The notes beneath the pieces are model-generated. The model made no database searches, was not told the origin of the DNA, and saw only the letters and a program-made list of their open reading frames with translations. A DNA stretch of 53,370 nt from Parasitella parasitica (lineage: Eukaryota > Mucoromycota > Mucoromycetes > Mucorales > Mucoraceae). Position numbers and translations under genes: made by a program. The stretch is from positions 6,926 to 60,295 of the forward strand of contig MU619340.1 in the NCBI GenBank assembly GCA_025201805.1. Reading direction: 5' to 3'. Below are positions 1-12,798 of this stretch, piece after piece. How positions within the stretch are numbered: the stretch's first letter is position 1; every line of letters starts with the position of its first letter.

Positions 1-786
1 TTTTTGCTCTCGAATGAACATTAGTATGATCGTGCGAGCATAATAAACTTTTTTTACTCAAAACAGATGCGATCTTTGCAATGTCTCAACAAATATTTGG
101 TAGCAAATGTTACTACAAGCACAAAAAAAATCGAAATGTCTCAGGAATTATATTATATAATTAAAAAATGAGCCATCTCAACTTTTTTTACATTTGGGCC
201 AAAATTATTTATGGTCTCGGAAGCACATTAATGCTCTCATGACCCTAAAAATGTTCACATTTGAGCACATTTATGTTCACCGAGAACATCCAGGACGCCA
301 TAGTGATATGGTGACTTATTTAGATTACTAATTGACAAGACTAATTCACAGTGACAATCTACTTTGTTATGCGCAGAGGATATATAATATGATCTGCTCA
401 AAAATGTATAACTCTATAAAAATAAAATCAGACACAAAAACTAATGACTTTATTGATAAGAAAATGCCATCTTTTTATACTAGATTATATCTATTGTAAC
501 ACTATTTGTCATCATGGTTAAACATTGAACTTGGTATGTAATACCAAGTTTATTACATGTTCTACTGTACATTAATAGCCTATTCCTTGTCATTGTATAC
601 AAAGAATTACCAATCTAATAATTGCTTAATCTCATGCCTTTCAGGCACAACATACTTGACAGGGTACGATATGAGGTTATACAGCAAGGGCTACACGTCT
701 TTGATCTGACAATGTTTTGACCTTTATCCTGGTGCTCAGATCTGTGTTACTTACAGGAATAACCTTCTTGATTTGAAACAGAGTGT
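1..786. other. AT-rich intergenic DNA with repeat debris
   Basis: No convincing gene. Around 624-657 the minus strand can be read as VPERHEIK, and a related copy in the same orientation lies at 51464-51500, so this is the remnant of a dispersed coding repeat. The rest is low-complexity AT-rich DNA. Confidence 0.5.
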
Positions 787-1246
787 CATGAACCTGTCGA
801 GCCTTCAAGCCCAAACAATTATACATCTTGATCTAAAAATATATATCACCTCGTTCTTCCCTAATCATTCCACATTGCATTCTTGCCTCTCTGATTGACA
901 CTGTCATTCTTGCCTTACTCATCCACATTATACTATTGACTTATTGATCCACGATATCCTATTTACCTAATTGATTCACGTTATAGTAAATAGTCTAGTT
1001 CACATTTCAGTGAACTAGACAGCTCGCAAAAAGTATAAATAGAGGCCATTTTGACCAGCAAAGAAAAGTTTCCTTCGTCAGATCTCCTCATCGAATTCCC
1101 TTATTAAATATCCCTAGCAATCTTTTTATCTTTCTCCACCTTTCCTTTATTAAATCATAGCCTCCTTATTTGAAATAAACTTCTGCATATCTCCTCTTAG
1201 TACTCTGTCCCTGATTATCTAATAAGGCCGTAGATCCCTGATACAG
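787..1246 (+). repeat. LTR-like repeat, left arm of an inverted pair
   Basis: About 460 bp that recur in reverse complement at 2514-2822 plus 3407-3575. It begins TGTCATGAACC, ends CTGATACA (TG...CA), has a TATA box (TATAAAT, 1034-1040) and an AATAAA-like motif further on, which is the order expected for U3-R-U5 of a retrotransposon LTR. A short open frame starts just downstream (1290-1502). No clear target-site duplication was seen. A full-length element is absent. Confidence 0.6.
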
Positions 1247-1289
1247 AAACTTTATTCTCCAATTTACACAAGCGTATCTCATCACATCA

Positions 1290-1502
1290 TTGGACAATCT
1301 TCAATCTTCAATTGAAGTACAGTGCCATGATCTCCTGTCTATAATTATGGCAGATCAAAAACTTAAGGAACTATTGTACGACCTTATTTTTTTTCTGAAG
1401 TCTTTCGACAGAGCATCATTTCAACAAAGCAAGTTAGAAATCTCTGGTGAAGTTGCTTTCCATGGTCTTAAAATAATTTCGCCCGAGTTGCAACATAAAT
1501 GA
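1290..1502 (+). pseudogene. possible gag-like remnant
   Basis: A 70-codon open frame just inside the left LTR-like repeat. Its position and acidic/amphipathic composition would fit the start of a gag gene, but I recognise no domain and there is no continuation. It may be chance. Confidence 0.2.
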
Positions 1503-1620
1503 AATAAGGGAGAAGAAACAGACGATTTTCCAACTCTTTTGTTAACCCAAATTAGAGCGTCGCAATGGGTACATGAATGCTCCATTAGACCTTGTGATCA
1601 TCTCTGCAATGAAATGGTAT

Positions 1621-2240
1621 AACTAAAAGCAAGTAACTAAAAAAAATAAGACTCAAATGTCACGCATAGTCAATTCATGCCATTCGAGTTCGCATAACAT
1701 ATTAAGTCTTATAAATCAAATCGAATTACAAATACAATTTAAGACTTTATCAATGAATGTCGTGTGAAGAAAAACACTCCTGATCAAAGTGCTTTCCCTT
1801 ACACAATAGACATTCAGAATAAGAATAATAATGACAAAGATATCAATTATGGCAGCTCGTCATTCAATGAGTTTTTCCCATCATTCTAGATAAAGATATC
1901 TTTAACAGAATAACTAAAGTATGACGATAGCCATCCTAACACGGCCAACCAATGTTACGCAAATCTCCATCAATGGTGAAAGCATTCAGCATCATTTGCT
2001 TCTCCTTAAAACCTAAAATTAAACAACAACAAATTAACGCATTGACTCTAGGATCAATGCTTCATTCATGAGAACTGATATACAACAATTCAAATCCTAT
2101 AAATACTAAGATGTTTTTCTCTAGATAAAACCTCAGTATACTTTATAATAAAGAACCCCAAACTTGATTATAATTGTAATTTCATATCGCTTTTATTTTT
2201 TTATTTTTTTTTATTTCGTAAATCTTTCAAATTTACTGCA
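1621..2240. repeat. dispersed repeat, copy A
   Basis: About 620 bp that match 4939-5776 in the same orientation with many substitutions and small indels. Shared landmarks are GAATGTCGTGTGAAG, ACACGGCCAAC, GCATTGACTCT, AAAGAACCCCAAACTTG and CTTTCAAATTTACTGCA. Copy B carries an extra ~256 bp at 5171-5426 that is absent here. The origin is unknown; it lies inside the inverted LTR pair. Confidence 0.75.
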
Positions 2241-2408
2241 ATCTCGAACAGATGGCACTGCATCAGGGTTCTTCGCGATGTTCAACGTTGATTTTAATGT
2301 GCTGCCATTGCTTGCATACGCGAAATTAAGTCTGCATTGCCTAGATAATTGTCGGAGATGCCCTGTCTCATTGCACGAAGCACATCGCGATTCATGAGCT
2401 TCTTCCAT
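2211..2408 (-). pseudogene. zinc-knuckle-like retroelement remnant
   Basis: A 65-codon minus-strand frame lying inside the right LTR-like arm, in that arm's own orientation. It contains RCASCNETGHLRQLSRQC, a Cys-Cys-His-Cys arrangement like the zinc knuckle of retroelement gag proteins but with a longer His-Cys gap. No other domain is visible. Confidence 0.3.
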
Positions 2409-2513
2409 TATGACATCTACACTTGTTGTGTCGTTGTTTGGGTTAAGCCTGCAAAGGCGTGAAGATCGACGTGAATATTCTGGTTAATTACACGAGGCAC
2501 AAAATGCATCTAT

Positions 2514-3575
2514 CAGGGATCTACGGCCTTATTAGATAATCAGGGACAGAGTACTAAGAGAAGATATGCAGAATTTTATTTCCAACAAGGAGGCTATGAT
2601 TTAATAAGGGAAAGGTGGAGAACGATAAGAAGATTGCTAGGAATATTTAATAAGGGAATTCGATGAGGAGATCTGACGAAGAAAACTCTTCTTTGCTGGT
2701 CAAAATGGCCTCTATTTATACTTTTTTCCGAGCTGTCTAGTTCACTGAAATGTGAAATAGACTATTTACTATAATCCGGATCAATTAGGTAAATAGGATA
2801 TCGTGGATCAATAAGTCAATAGTGAAGTGAACAAGACTAGATTCCCATCATTAAATATTGTCATCTTCCCAACAATAGAAGCTATGACTACAAAGATAAA
2901 CAAATATAGCAGGGATAGAAATTGACATATGTCAAAATAGCATGTTGTGCCACAAACTAAAGCCTGAAAAGGAACAATTCATCAAACAATGAAAGTTTCC
3001 TAATCGCATGAATAAGGATTATGTTTCAAATGCCGTCCTTGATCCATCGTTAGATCAACAACGTCAATAAACAACTCAATAATATTCACACTCACATAAG
3101 ATTAGAATAGCTACGATAGAATTATCCTATTGACCTGATGAATGACCATCTCTAATCAACCCAAGTAGTATGATAGTATACTACTAAGCCAGAACGGCTG
3201 ATTAGAATTCACAACACAACATATAAAGAATAATGGAACCGTTAAGAAATAACGAAACAATTGTCTGCTAGTAAGACGACACCCGAATAAAATAAATAGA
3301 GATGTAAAAATAACAGCTTATTGCACATTCAATCTACTTTCAGAATAAAGAAGGATTTTAATCGTATCTTGCTTTTTTTACACATTTTTTACTGTGTTTC
3401 GCTGCAAATAGTATAATGATGTGGATGAGTAAGGCAAGAATGAAAGCGAGAATCAGTGAGGCAAGAATGCAATGAGGATCGATTAGGGAAGAACGAGGTG
3501 ATATATATTTTTAGATCAAGATGTATAATTGTTTGGGCTTGAAGGCTCGACAGGTTCATGTCAACATCATTGGTT
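2514..3575 (-). repeat. LTR-like repeat, right inverted arm, split by an insertion
   Basis: Reverse-complement partner of 787-1246. Segment 2514-2822 matches the half nearer the spacer and 3407-3575 matches the outer half; the ~584 bp between them are a later insertion. Sequence match is high but diverged (single-base changes and short indels). Ordinary LTR retrotransposons have direct LTRs, so this is either two separate insertions or a rearranged element. Confidence 0.6.
2823..3406. mobile_element. nested solo LTR (584 bp) with 5-bp target duplication
   Basis: The insert starts TGAAGTGAAC, ends TTTCGCTGCA (TG...CA) and is flanked by AATAG on both sides (2818-2822 and 3407-3411). It interrupts the right LTR-like arm; the uninterrupted left arm supplies the empty-site sequence. 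An AATAAA motif lies near 3345. It holds no open frame of note, which fits a solo LTR left by recombination. Confidence 0.75.
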
Positions 3576-4421
3576 TCACTCATTACGATTGAAATTACAA
3601 AATCTAAGAAAGTTTAACTGCTTTAGGACTGTTTTTTACGATTTGTATCATTTTAATATAAGTAATTGAACCTCTTGCAAGGGTCTAGGCTTATTCAAAG
3701 AATACATCTAGATCAGATCGCGGGATGTCGGGAAGACATCTACCTAATCTTCTCTTTAATGTACAATAGAAAGATAGGTCTGTCCTGGAAATACTGTGAT
3801 TTAATAAGGTTTGACACTTCTTGTCAAACATCAGATGTTATGTGGATAAACATTGATTGGAATTTATTTAGTATAAATAAAAGTCATATCTTACGGCAAT
3901 AAAAGTCTTCAGGTTTGTATCTGGTTTTATTCAGAAAAGTCTTTATACATAACATTACGCTGCACCCTTTGAAACTGGCACAACAATATAAACTTTAATA
4001 AACATTTCAGTTACCTAAAGGTATATTCATAATGATCTTGCTTATAAACAAGTCCATAAATTGTTTATATATTCAATACACCAATTAATGTTAGTTGTAG
4101 TTGTCAATTCCTATCTTAATCAACATCTAATTTCAAACTTTCAATCAGATTAATTGGTCAATCATACATCACATCATCATGGTATAATTCCTTATTTTTA
4201 GATTCAATAATACGTAGTATAAATATTAATGGTTTATTCATAGCCATGAGAAGTTCCTTATGCATAAAATAAAACAATATCTAAAAGTATTTTTCTCGTG
4301 TTTCTTCTGATTTTGACAATTACATGTTCATTTTTAGCAGCATTTGTTTAGAAAATACACAGGAGAGCTATAAGCACATGCTTAAATTTCAAACTTGGAC
4401 ACAAAAAAACAGAGAAACGTT
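3576..4421. other. intergenic, nothing recognised
   Basis: AT-rich sequence. One 78-codon open frame (3666-3902, +) has no recognisable motif and no splice context, so I do not call it a gene. Confidence 0.4.
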
Positions 4422-4559
4422 TGATAGAGACATTGCCCAGTGGAGACCAAGTTATGCTCATATAGCGATAATTATGCCTGATTTGATGGCGCATAAGACA
4501 GGCTTTGATTTGCTCTTTGTGGAATCGTTTGATGGATTATAATATGCAATTCTGATATG
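4422..4559. repeat. ~138-bp dispersed repeat, copy 1
   Basis: Begins TGATAGAGACATTGCCCAGT and includes ATGGCGCATAAGACAGGC and TGGATTATA. It recurs 338 bp downstream (4760-4897) with few changes and at 50891-51030 with more divergence. Confidence 0.8.
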
Positions 4560-4759
4560 TAAATTTGTGATATCATCTGGTAAATTTACAGATGTCAATA
4601 AAAACATGGAAGCCAATGTTGTTGTCAGATAGTAACAAGTCAATGCTAAGTTTTCCAAGTTAGAACTCGGTTCTACTGTCATTTTAGCAAAAGTTATGAG
4701 CAAATATCTGATATTTACGATAAATATTGAAAAATAAAAATGTTTTTGCAGATAACTTG

Positions 4760-4897
4760 TGATAGAGACATTGCCCAGTGGAGACCAAGATATGCTCATA
4801 TAGCGATAATTATATGCCTAATTTGATGGCGCATGAGACAGGCTTTGACTTTCTCTTTGTGGAATCGTATGATGGATTATATGCAATTTTTATATGG
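4760..4897. repeat. ~138-bp dispersed repeat, copy 2
   Basis: Direct repeat of 4422-4559, differing by scattered substitutions and a 2-base insertion (ATTATATGCC for ATTATGCC). The sequence just before each copy is different, so the repeat unit starts near TGATAGAGAC. Confidence 0.8.
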
Positions 4898-4938
4898 GTT
4901 TTCTGCTGATAACTTAATAAATATTGGGATGGACAGGC

Positions 4939-5776
4939 ATAGCTAAAAGCGTATGACTCGGAAATTAAGATTCAAATTTCTCGCATAGTTAACCCATGCG
5001 AATCAAAACACATTACAAATATAATGTAAGACTTTATCAATGAATGTCGTGTGAAGGAAAACACTCTTAATCAAACTGCTTTTCCTGACACCACAGAATT
5101 CATAATAAAAATAAATAATGATGGCAAAGATACAATTGTGGCAGGTCATCATTTAATGAGTTTTTCACATTGATGTATCAATTCTAAAACCGGATGTCAA
5201 TATAATATAACTCATACTGCAGAGTAAGACATCAGATCATAATATAATGTGACATATCATTTGGGATAGATACAATCTACCCTATCTCCCGGATTTCATC
5301 ACTAAAATCTTTATCCTCCCATCGCTTCCTTCAGTTCATAGAAAGTATATAAACTCTCCATTTTGAATGTAATAAACGGATCTTTACCTGATTAATTTCT
5401 ATTTAACTTCTCTGATAAATTACCCATTATCCTGGATAAGGATATCTTTCGCACAATAACTAAAATAAAGCGATAGCCATCCTCACACGGCCAACTAATG
5501 TTACGCAGATCTCTATCCATGGTGAAAGCATTTCACCGTAATTTGCTTCTTCTTGAAACCTAAATTAAACAATGACAAATTAACGCATTGACTCTCGGAT
5601 CAGTGCTCCATTCATGAGAACTGATATGCGACAATTCAAATCCTATAAAAATACTAAGATGTAAACCTCAGTATACTTTTATAATAAAGAACCCCAAACT
5701 TGATTATAATTGCAATATTTACAACGCTTTTTTTTATTTTTTATTTTATTGCCGTAAATCTTTCAAATTTACTGCA
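4939..5776. repeat. dispersed repeat, copy B
   Basis: Same-orientation, diverged partner of copy A at 1621-2240. It is interrupted by ~256 bp at 5171-5426. Past 5776 the two copies stop matching. Confidence 0.75.
5171..5426. mobile_element. 256-bp LTR-like insertion inside repeat copy B
   Basis: Absent from copy A at the same place. It starts TGATGTATCA, ends AATTACCCA (TG...CA), and contains a TATA-like GTATATAAA followed by an AATAAA, as in a small LTR. CATT is present at both edges (5168-5171 and 5425-5428), but the duplication does not sit cleanly outside the TG/CA ends, so the exact boundaries are uncertain. Confidence 0.5.
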
Positions 5777-6674
5777 GTGCTAGAGTATCACCCAGATGTA
5801 AATTTATCCATATTTTGCTCTTTATCGAAGCCTAGTAATCTTTATATCCAATACAAATTATTGGTAACTTTATCGATATTAATTTTTTCATTGATAAAAA
5901 TGTTCTTATTAATAGCGCTGATTCTTCGTTATGTCTTGCAGGTTCGATCATCTCGATTTTACCAAGTCTTATTTATTAGCAGTGGGTATGACGAAATGTC
6001 TGCTGATTATGAAAATAATAGCAGTTTTTGCGCAGCGTAACTTTAGATAGACATTCATCTTATTTATAATTACTGTCATTTAACTGACTGTCCAGCGACA
6101 GCCGTACAGACATTTTCTTCACTATCCTACAAAAAGTGAAAAACTCTAGACGCTCTTATATATATGCACTTTAGAATATTACTACTAGAGATTACCATAA
6201 GGGCGGCTATTATTTGCATATGATAAATACCAGTATATTGAGAATTTTGAATGAAGGCGTAAAAAAAAGGAGTAGATAAAAAACATAAGAGAATAATGGA
6301 GTGTTACTGAGCTATGGCGAGATGGGAGATTAGAATTTTGATGAAAGATATATCCCAACTAAAGGTTAATTACTGTTTGTGCCATCAGGATTACAATTCA
6401 CATTACCCCTAAAAAAAAAACTTTTCATCATGCATGCACCACTACTTCTGACTTTCTGACTACAATACCCACCAAAGAGTGCCTGGCTCCTTTGTTACAA
6501 GGCAATGCGTACCTTTTGACAATCTACTCTTTTTTTTTTAAACAGTCACCGCAATATGGGCTTTTCGTGAACCAAAAAAAAAAAAAAAAAAAAAAAAATA
6601 CATATACACATACGCGTGAATACGCTCATCAACTTTTCTCGTCTTGATATATTTTATTAGCTTGAATCAATATC
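5777..6674. promoter_or_regulatory. NUP192 upstream region
   Basis: No gene seen. There are poly-A tracts near 6412 and at 6575-6598, the latter about 75 bp before the NUP192 start. Upstream poly(dA:dT) tracts are common nucleosome-depleting promoter elements in fungi; no TATA box stands out. Confidence 0.35.
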
Positions 6675-9600
6675 ATGTCGTCCACATTTAGTATCCCTAC
6701 TTGGACGAAGGAAAACTGTACTCTTCATGATGCAATATGCCATGCACGAGTGGCAAAAGAATCAGCTGATAGTCTCAGGCAATTACTTCATTCCAACAAA
6801 GAAAAATTCTTGGTGCTTCTTGATAATGAAGGTAAAAACCATGCTCATCAATCTACATTGAATTCCAGTATGTATCTATCGCCCAGAAGGTTGTATTCCG
6901 TACTCATGATCATGTTCCAGATAGAGCATACATCAATGGAAGCGCACATAATGTCAGCAAAGAGTTCGTTTCAAAGACACTATTTTTATCAAACCAACTC
7001 GACATTAATGAATATGTCGCAGCAACTTTGTTAATGCGTGCAACCTCCGAATTCTCTCGTGCAAACAGCAATTCAATCGACACAGCAGTTCTTTTATTTC
7101 ATAGCGAGCGTGGATATCTGTTAGCATGTCTTGATGTCATCCTTAAATCTGCCAAAGATGGATCGATCAGTGAAGAAGTTAGATCAGTGTGCAATGAGTT
7201 CGTAACCGATCTAGTTCAAGAAAAATTAGACAATGGAGAGTCCTATGTTTCAAAGCTCTTATCAACATTGGACCATCTTACCAAGGTCATTAATTCGATT
7301 ATAAACACCGGAACGGCAGTAGGCCAAGTGCCTGAACCTGGAAGTGGAAAACTGGGCGATGACATTTCCGAATTGCGAATCGAAAGACTGGGAGACGAAC
7401 GTGTATATATTGTACAAATCATTTACCACATCACATCACTTTTTAATATCGATACACAAGATAAACTGACTATGCTCGAAATGCTGGAGGACGCCAAGCT
7501 AGATGATCCAGCTACATCTTACATGATTGTTGCCATGTTATCTGCATTATCTAACGATAGTTCATCCGATGAAATGTCAATCGGCACATCAACTTTGGAT
7601 TTTATCAACAAATTTCATCATCGCATCATGACGCATGGATCCAAAGTCCCGGTAATTAAAGCTGTCGTCGTTCTTCAGTGGGTCTTGTACTTATCTGATC
7701 CAGCTCGCATCAATGAAGCTACTGGCGAAGGTGTACGAAGTCAGGAAATTATTCAAGAATTGTTAGACTTCTCAATTGCCACAGACGTATTCAGATTCAT
7801 GGATGAGTACTTGCTATACTTTCAACAACCCAATGCAAAGATTTGCTTGGAGCATAAGCCTATCAAAGAGGATGATTCGCAAGGCACAACCAAAACAATT
7901 GACATATCGGATTACCACAATTTTAGCGCTGATATCCGCAGTGAATTTCAACCATTTGTCATTTACGAGCTCGAGAAAGTAGGCATATTAACGATTTCAA
8001 CAGTATTCAGCACTCTGCAAAAGTTGAAATACAAGGAGGAGGATACAAATATTCCAGTCCAAACACCACTCTCAGCGGGCAATGCTCTACTCGGTGCCGA
8101 AGATAACTCTTATCAATGTCATGATTTAGAATATTTTCTAACATTTTTGGCAAGTGTATTTCGCAACCGAGTAAATAACGGTGTTGTGTTTTGGAACCGT
8201 GAACAAGGCGGCTTGCATTACTTTATACGTTGGCTACTTGATATCAAAGTGACGACCACAGTGCGTGCTGCGTTCGATTTCTTTGCTTCCATTACCGCAG
8301 GCGATGCTTGTGCTTCCAACATGTACCACTTTTTCAAGGCCGATATGGAACCTCAACTTGCGTCTAGTGCGTTATTTTCTTGGGGAAAGCCTCTTGCTGC
8401 TTTGGAGTTCTATACTAATCATTTGAGGGATGCAACAGAAGAGCCCCCTTCCAATCTTCCCGAAGTCGAAGAGCAGCTGATCATCACATTCTTGGGCTTG
8501 CTACAACAGTGCGTTCAATACTCCCAAGATGCTCGTGTTACTTTTTGGTTTGATCAATCCATTGGCGCGAAGAATATCCTCATTAACATAATCAGCTGCC
8601 CTACATCCACTCGTCTTCGCGCTGCTTTGTTTGACGTATTAGCTGCGTTCTGCTCCTCTTGGGGAGGTGGTATTAACGGTGTAGGCAAAAAGATCTCAAA
8701 TCAAATGTGGTACATTCTAGAGGAGAGTGACATGTTTCTTCCCAAGCTCAAAGTGAACCAGGAGCGCACGCAAAGTGTCCGCCAGCCTGCCGGAGTGCTA
8801 CGAGAATTGGAAGCTGAGAAGCATAGTCGAGTTTTTATGGAGACACTCGCCGCCACTAGGCTGATTGGCTCTGCTATTCACACACAAAGTAGACGAGAGG
8901 CTTTGATTTCTGGTTTCCGAAAGGCCTCCTCCAGCATACCTCTTGATCTAGGTAAAGGTGGCAAAAATCCAGGCTCGTCACCCTTTATCTCTCTTGTGGT
9001 TGACGACATTTTTCCGTCTCTTGCTACGCACAAGTACAATTTTGCAAATGCTCGTTGGGAATTAACCGAGGCCTGTCTAATTGTTATGGAGAATAGCATT
9101 GCATCATTGGACATTTCACAACTTGAAAATGAGCAAGTGAGAGAATCTTTGGATAAGGAATTGAAGGTTTCAACAACAAATGCATTCGTTGAAAACATGC
9201 TTTTGGACTTTTTCATTCATCCTGGCTTTCAAGTGATGGTTCGTATACTCTCTGGTGGTCGTATCGTGGATGAGCTGTTTTCGGTGATAGAGGAATGTGC
9301 ACAGAAGGGAACCAAAGCAGAGCCGATGCGCCACGTCAAGCAGTGTTTGGTTAGATCACTACGTATTATTCTTCAAGTGCTGAAAATGCAATATACTTTC
9401 TGTAATATCCTTATGCTTTACATCTCTGCGTTTGCTAAAAAGAAAGGCTCTTCTGAATTCCAACTCGGTACGCACACATTTGCTCACTTGCCATCGGTTG
9501 TTTCTATGGGCCAGCTCATCCTATTTAACTCTCCAATCTTGAACCGCATTAGCTTACTCGTAAATTTTGAAGACCAAGAAGAAATCTGCTTCCTTAGCAC

Positions 9601-12467
9601 AAAGATACTGCACCTTCTCTCGGTTGATCCTAAAGATGCAAATCTGTTTTCTGACACTGCACTTGTTCAGTCTTCCACATCGACGCATATTTCTGGCCTG
9701 GGTCAAAGTATCACCAATATGCTGGGCTCAAGCAACAACGCGGATACTGTTATATTTGGTGTAAGTGAGAGACTAAGCATTAGCGTCCCGGAAGTTACCA
9801 CAGCCGATGATTATGAATATGATATCAACAACATTCCTTTTTGGCTTGCTGCTGAGACTCTGGAAAACACTTTTAACTACCCAAGTGACTTTAAGCCTCG
9901 CCTCGATACATCTGTCCGTCTTGCTATCTTGGATTTGCTCCTTGAAAATACCCAACAATCATACTCACCCACTCTTGCCGAGTTCTTACTAGGCTATGAT
10001 GTAAATGGCGACAACCTAACTAAACTGCAGGACACAGACAGCAATCAGTCCACTCTGATTTGTCTTCATGCTATATTGGATATGCTTAGACAAGGCATTG
10101 ATAATGATGCCGTTACAGATGATCCAATGATGGAAGACACTGCCGAACCCGCACAATTATTGATCGAAACGCACCCAATTCTTGCCGATAAATGCTACGA
10201 ACTTGTGTACAAGCTCTGCTCCATAAAGTCTCTCTCAACATCCACTTTACGCTACCTGCGTAACCGTGAAAACTTTTGCTACAAACAGTTCAACAGCATG
10301 TCATCCCGTCTTGAGCACAACATCCAAATGGAATCAGCGTCTTTCTCTGGCATGATGGTTTGTGCTGATGGCTCTATATACAAAACCGATTTCTTCAAAT
10401 TGCGATCAAAGTTGCGCCAAAGAGCTTGGTTACTGCAAACTATTGCCCTCGAATTACACACAACAGTTGGGATGCAGCAGAAAAACGAGGCTAGTAAATT
10501 GCTGGAATTGCTATATGGACGTCATACTATCATTTCTCAGGATGACATGGATACTGCAGAGCAATCGTACGAATCTGGCTTTTCCTCCTCTCGCACCAAG
10601 TATGAACAGCCTTTGGTCAAAATGCTTGAGCTTGTCAGTTCGTTAAATTTCACTTGGGTGGATAGTTTACTCAATGGTTTGCAATCACTTGAGCTTAAAT
10701 ACTTTCAACAAATTGATCCAGCCTTTTTCCAAATCCGAGGCAGCCATGGATGCACCTTGTATAATGTCCCAGCTATGTACAAGAAGCTACGTGAGGTCCA
10801 GGAAAGCCTCTACGCAGAAAGCCTAGAGCATGCTGAAATTGAAAAAGAAATGGGACAAATCCTGTCTTGGGCAATGGCTCAAAACCATGACAGAGAAATC
10901 GCTCATGGGAAGCTTCAATGCTTGGATGCTTGGAAAGAAATTATCATTATCACGCTTGTCGAATGCTTTGATATCCTTGAGACATCTTCTCGCCAAGCAA
11001 TTATATATGAACTTCTGGCCTTGCTACTTCCGACTATTTCGCAAACAAAGAGCCACAGCAATAGTATGCTCAAGAGTATGAACGCTGTCATCTTGACACT
11101 GGTGGACAGTCTTCGTGGAACTAAGGAGGCATCTGCAATTTCACAACAACTTCCAGTAGATAAGCTTGGCTCAATTTTTATGGGCATTGTGAACTGCATT
11201 TGTGGGGATGACACTGATATTATCGTGCGTGGTGATATGTATTCCGCGCTAACCAGCTTTTTATTGTACCTCAAGGAGCATAACACAGAGGAAGTGATCA
11301 AGCAAGTGGAACGGTTTATCGTGGAAAAAATATCAGCAAAAGAATCTACACTCTTGAACATTATCAGCAGCGATGCTATCAACGGCTTGGACATTTGGAA
11401 GACAACAGCCTATATTGCCCTTGACTCTTTAAATACCACTGTTATTAATGTTGGCAGCACAGCAGTGCAGCAGTTCTTGGTCAGAAAGAATTTCTTACAA
11501 TTCACCATCGAAATGATACGATCGGATGATGCTGCTTTATCTAACTTGCTTGAACAGCTAGACGGTAAAGCGTAAACATATTACATAATTTGCGTATAAC
11601 ACTAACTATAGAAACTAGCTCCCTTACTTCCTCTTTACATCTTTGAAGCAAAAATGTCTATTCTTCTTCGTTTTGCCATGAACCCCAGTGGGGCAGAGCT
11701 TTTATGCAACAATCGTATTTTTGAAATTCTCGGGCAATGTCAATTTATGAAGGCGCAAATCCAAAACCCTACATTAACTGAAATGAATCTGGAGTCTTCC
11801 ATGGAGCTGGTTGAGCGTCGTCAGCAGTTGGTTATGCCCACTCTTCAAGTGATCGTATCAATTCTATGTTGTTTTGGAGGAAAGAATGATACCGTGCTGG
11901 CAAAGGTAGGATGCCATTTTTTTTTTTTTTTTTTTTTTTTTGGTCATGCGTAAATAATACATCTCATGCTAGGCTGAGAATTGGGCTCGAAAGCAACAAT
12001 TGGCATTAGTTGATTTACTCAAATACGAAAGACGTCCAATCACATTGACTTTACTGCAGCAATTGAAGCTTGTTACCACAATTGTATATTTCATGAGTTG
12101 CCGTACTGGATATACAACAAATTTCGTAAGTGATAATACACTATAATCGTGAATCTTCACCTACTAATTTGTATACTTTTAATAAAAACAGACGAAACGA
12201 GGTATCAATCAATTGAATAGTGCAATCACCCAACTTGAAATCACCGAAGATTTAGCAAGCAGCGTTATATCTACTAATGACCAAGAAAGAATATGGGACA
12301 AGACTTTAAATACCTGTGAGTTTTAATATCAATGCGCCCTGTCAGACGATCAACTAATTTTAATTGTAGCCACGCCAAATGTAACCATATTGCAAACCAA
12401 AGCAACCAACCTTATTAAACTAATCAAGAGAAATGCTGATGTATATAAAGCAATATGGATAAAATAA
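6675..12467 (+). CDS. NUP192: Nuclear pore scaffold protein Nup192/Nup205
   Basis: Inner-ring scaffold nucleoporin that builds the nuclear pore spoke together with the Nup170/Nup188/Nic96 group. My model has six exons: 6675-6867, 6921-11564, 11619-11905, 11973-12125, 12192-12315 and 12370-12467, giving 1832 residues, within the family range (yeast about 1680, animal about 2010). Diagnostic blocks are LLDNEGKN near residue 50, INGSAHNVSKEF then LDINEYVAATLL in the next 50 residues, and LFHSERGYLLACLDVIL after that. Near the C terminus LPLYIFEAKMSILLRFA and the following segments also fit. The whole chain is alpha-solenoid-like with no membrane segment. The first intron (53 nt, GTATGT...TTCCAG) is supported because removing it joins the conserved N-terminal blocks in frame. 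The third intron carries a ~22-nt T run. Regulation is not visible. Confidence 0.9.
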
Positions 12468-12760
12468 TTTGCATGCATTAAAGATGATTTTTGCTATAAT
12501 CCAATTGATTTGATAATCAAAATACATTTTTGGCCCTCAAAAGAGGATCAAGTTCAAATTTAAAGGTTGTATTGCAATCCCCAAAAATAGAAATGGGCGA
12601 AAATGGTTTTTCGATTTGGCTAATTTCATAACAGAGTTAGACTCGTCCACACTAATGTAAATGTTGACTATTAGCAATATGAAAGACGATATCTTAAAAA
12701 AAAAAAATAAAGATACTGCGATAGATCCAAACATGATAGCTTACCAAACATGCAAATAAT

Positions 12761-12798
<38 letters not shown>

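Noticed and set aside
4458-4799. 113-codon minus-strand frame across the duplicated repeat
   Set aside because: It spans two copies of a non-coding repeat and unrelated spacer, with low-complexity content.
10915-11394. 159-codon minus-strand open frame
   Set aside because: It overlaps the conserved NUP192 reading frame on the other strand and has no motif.
12763-12794. (AT)n run considered as an origin or terminator
   Set aside because: It is a plain dinucleotide microsatellite in intergenic DNA; nothing else supports a function.
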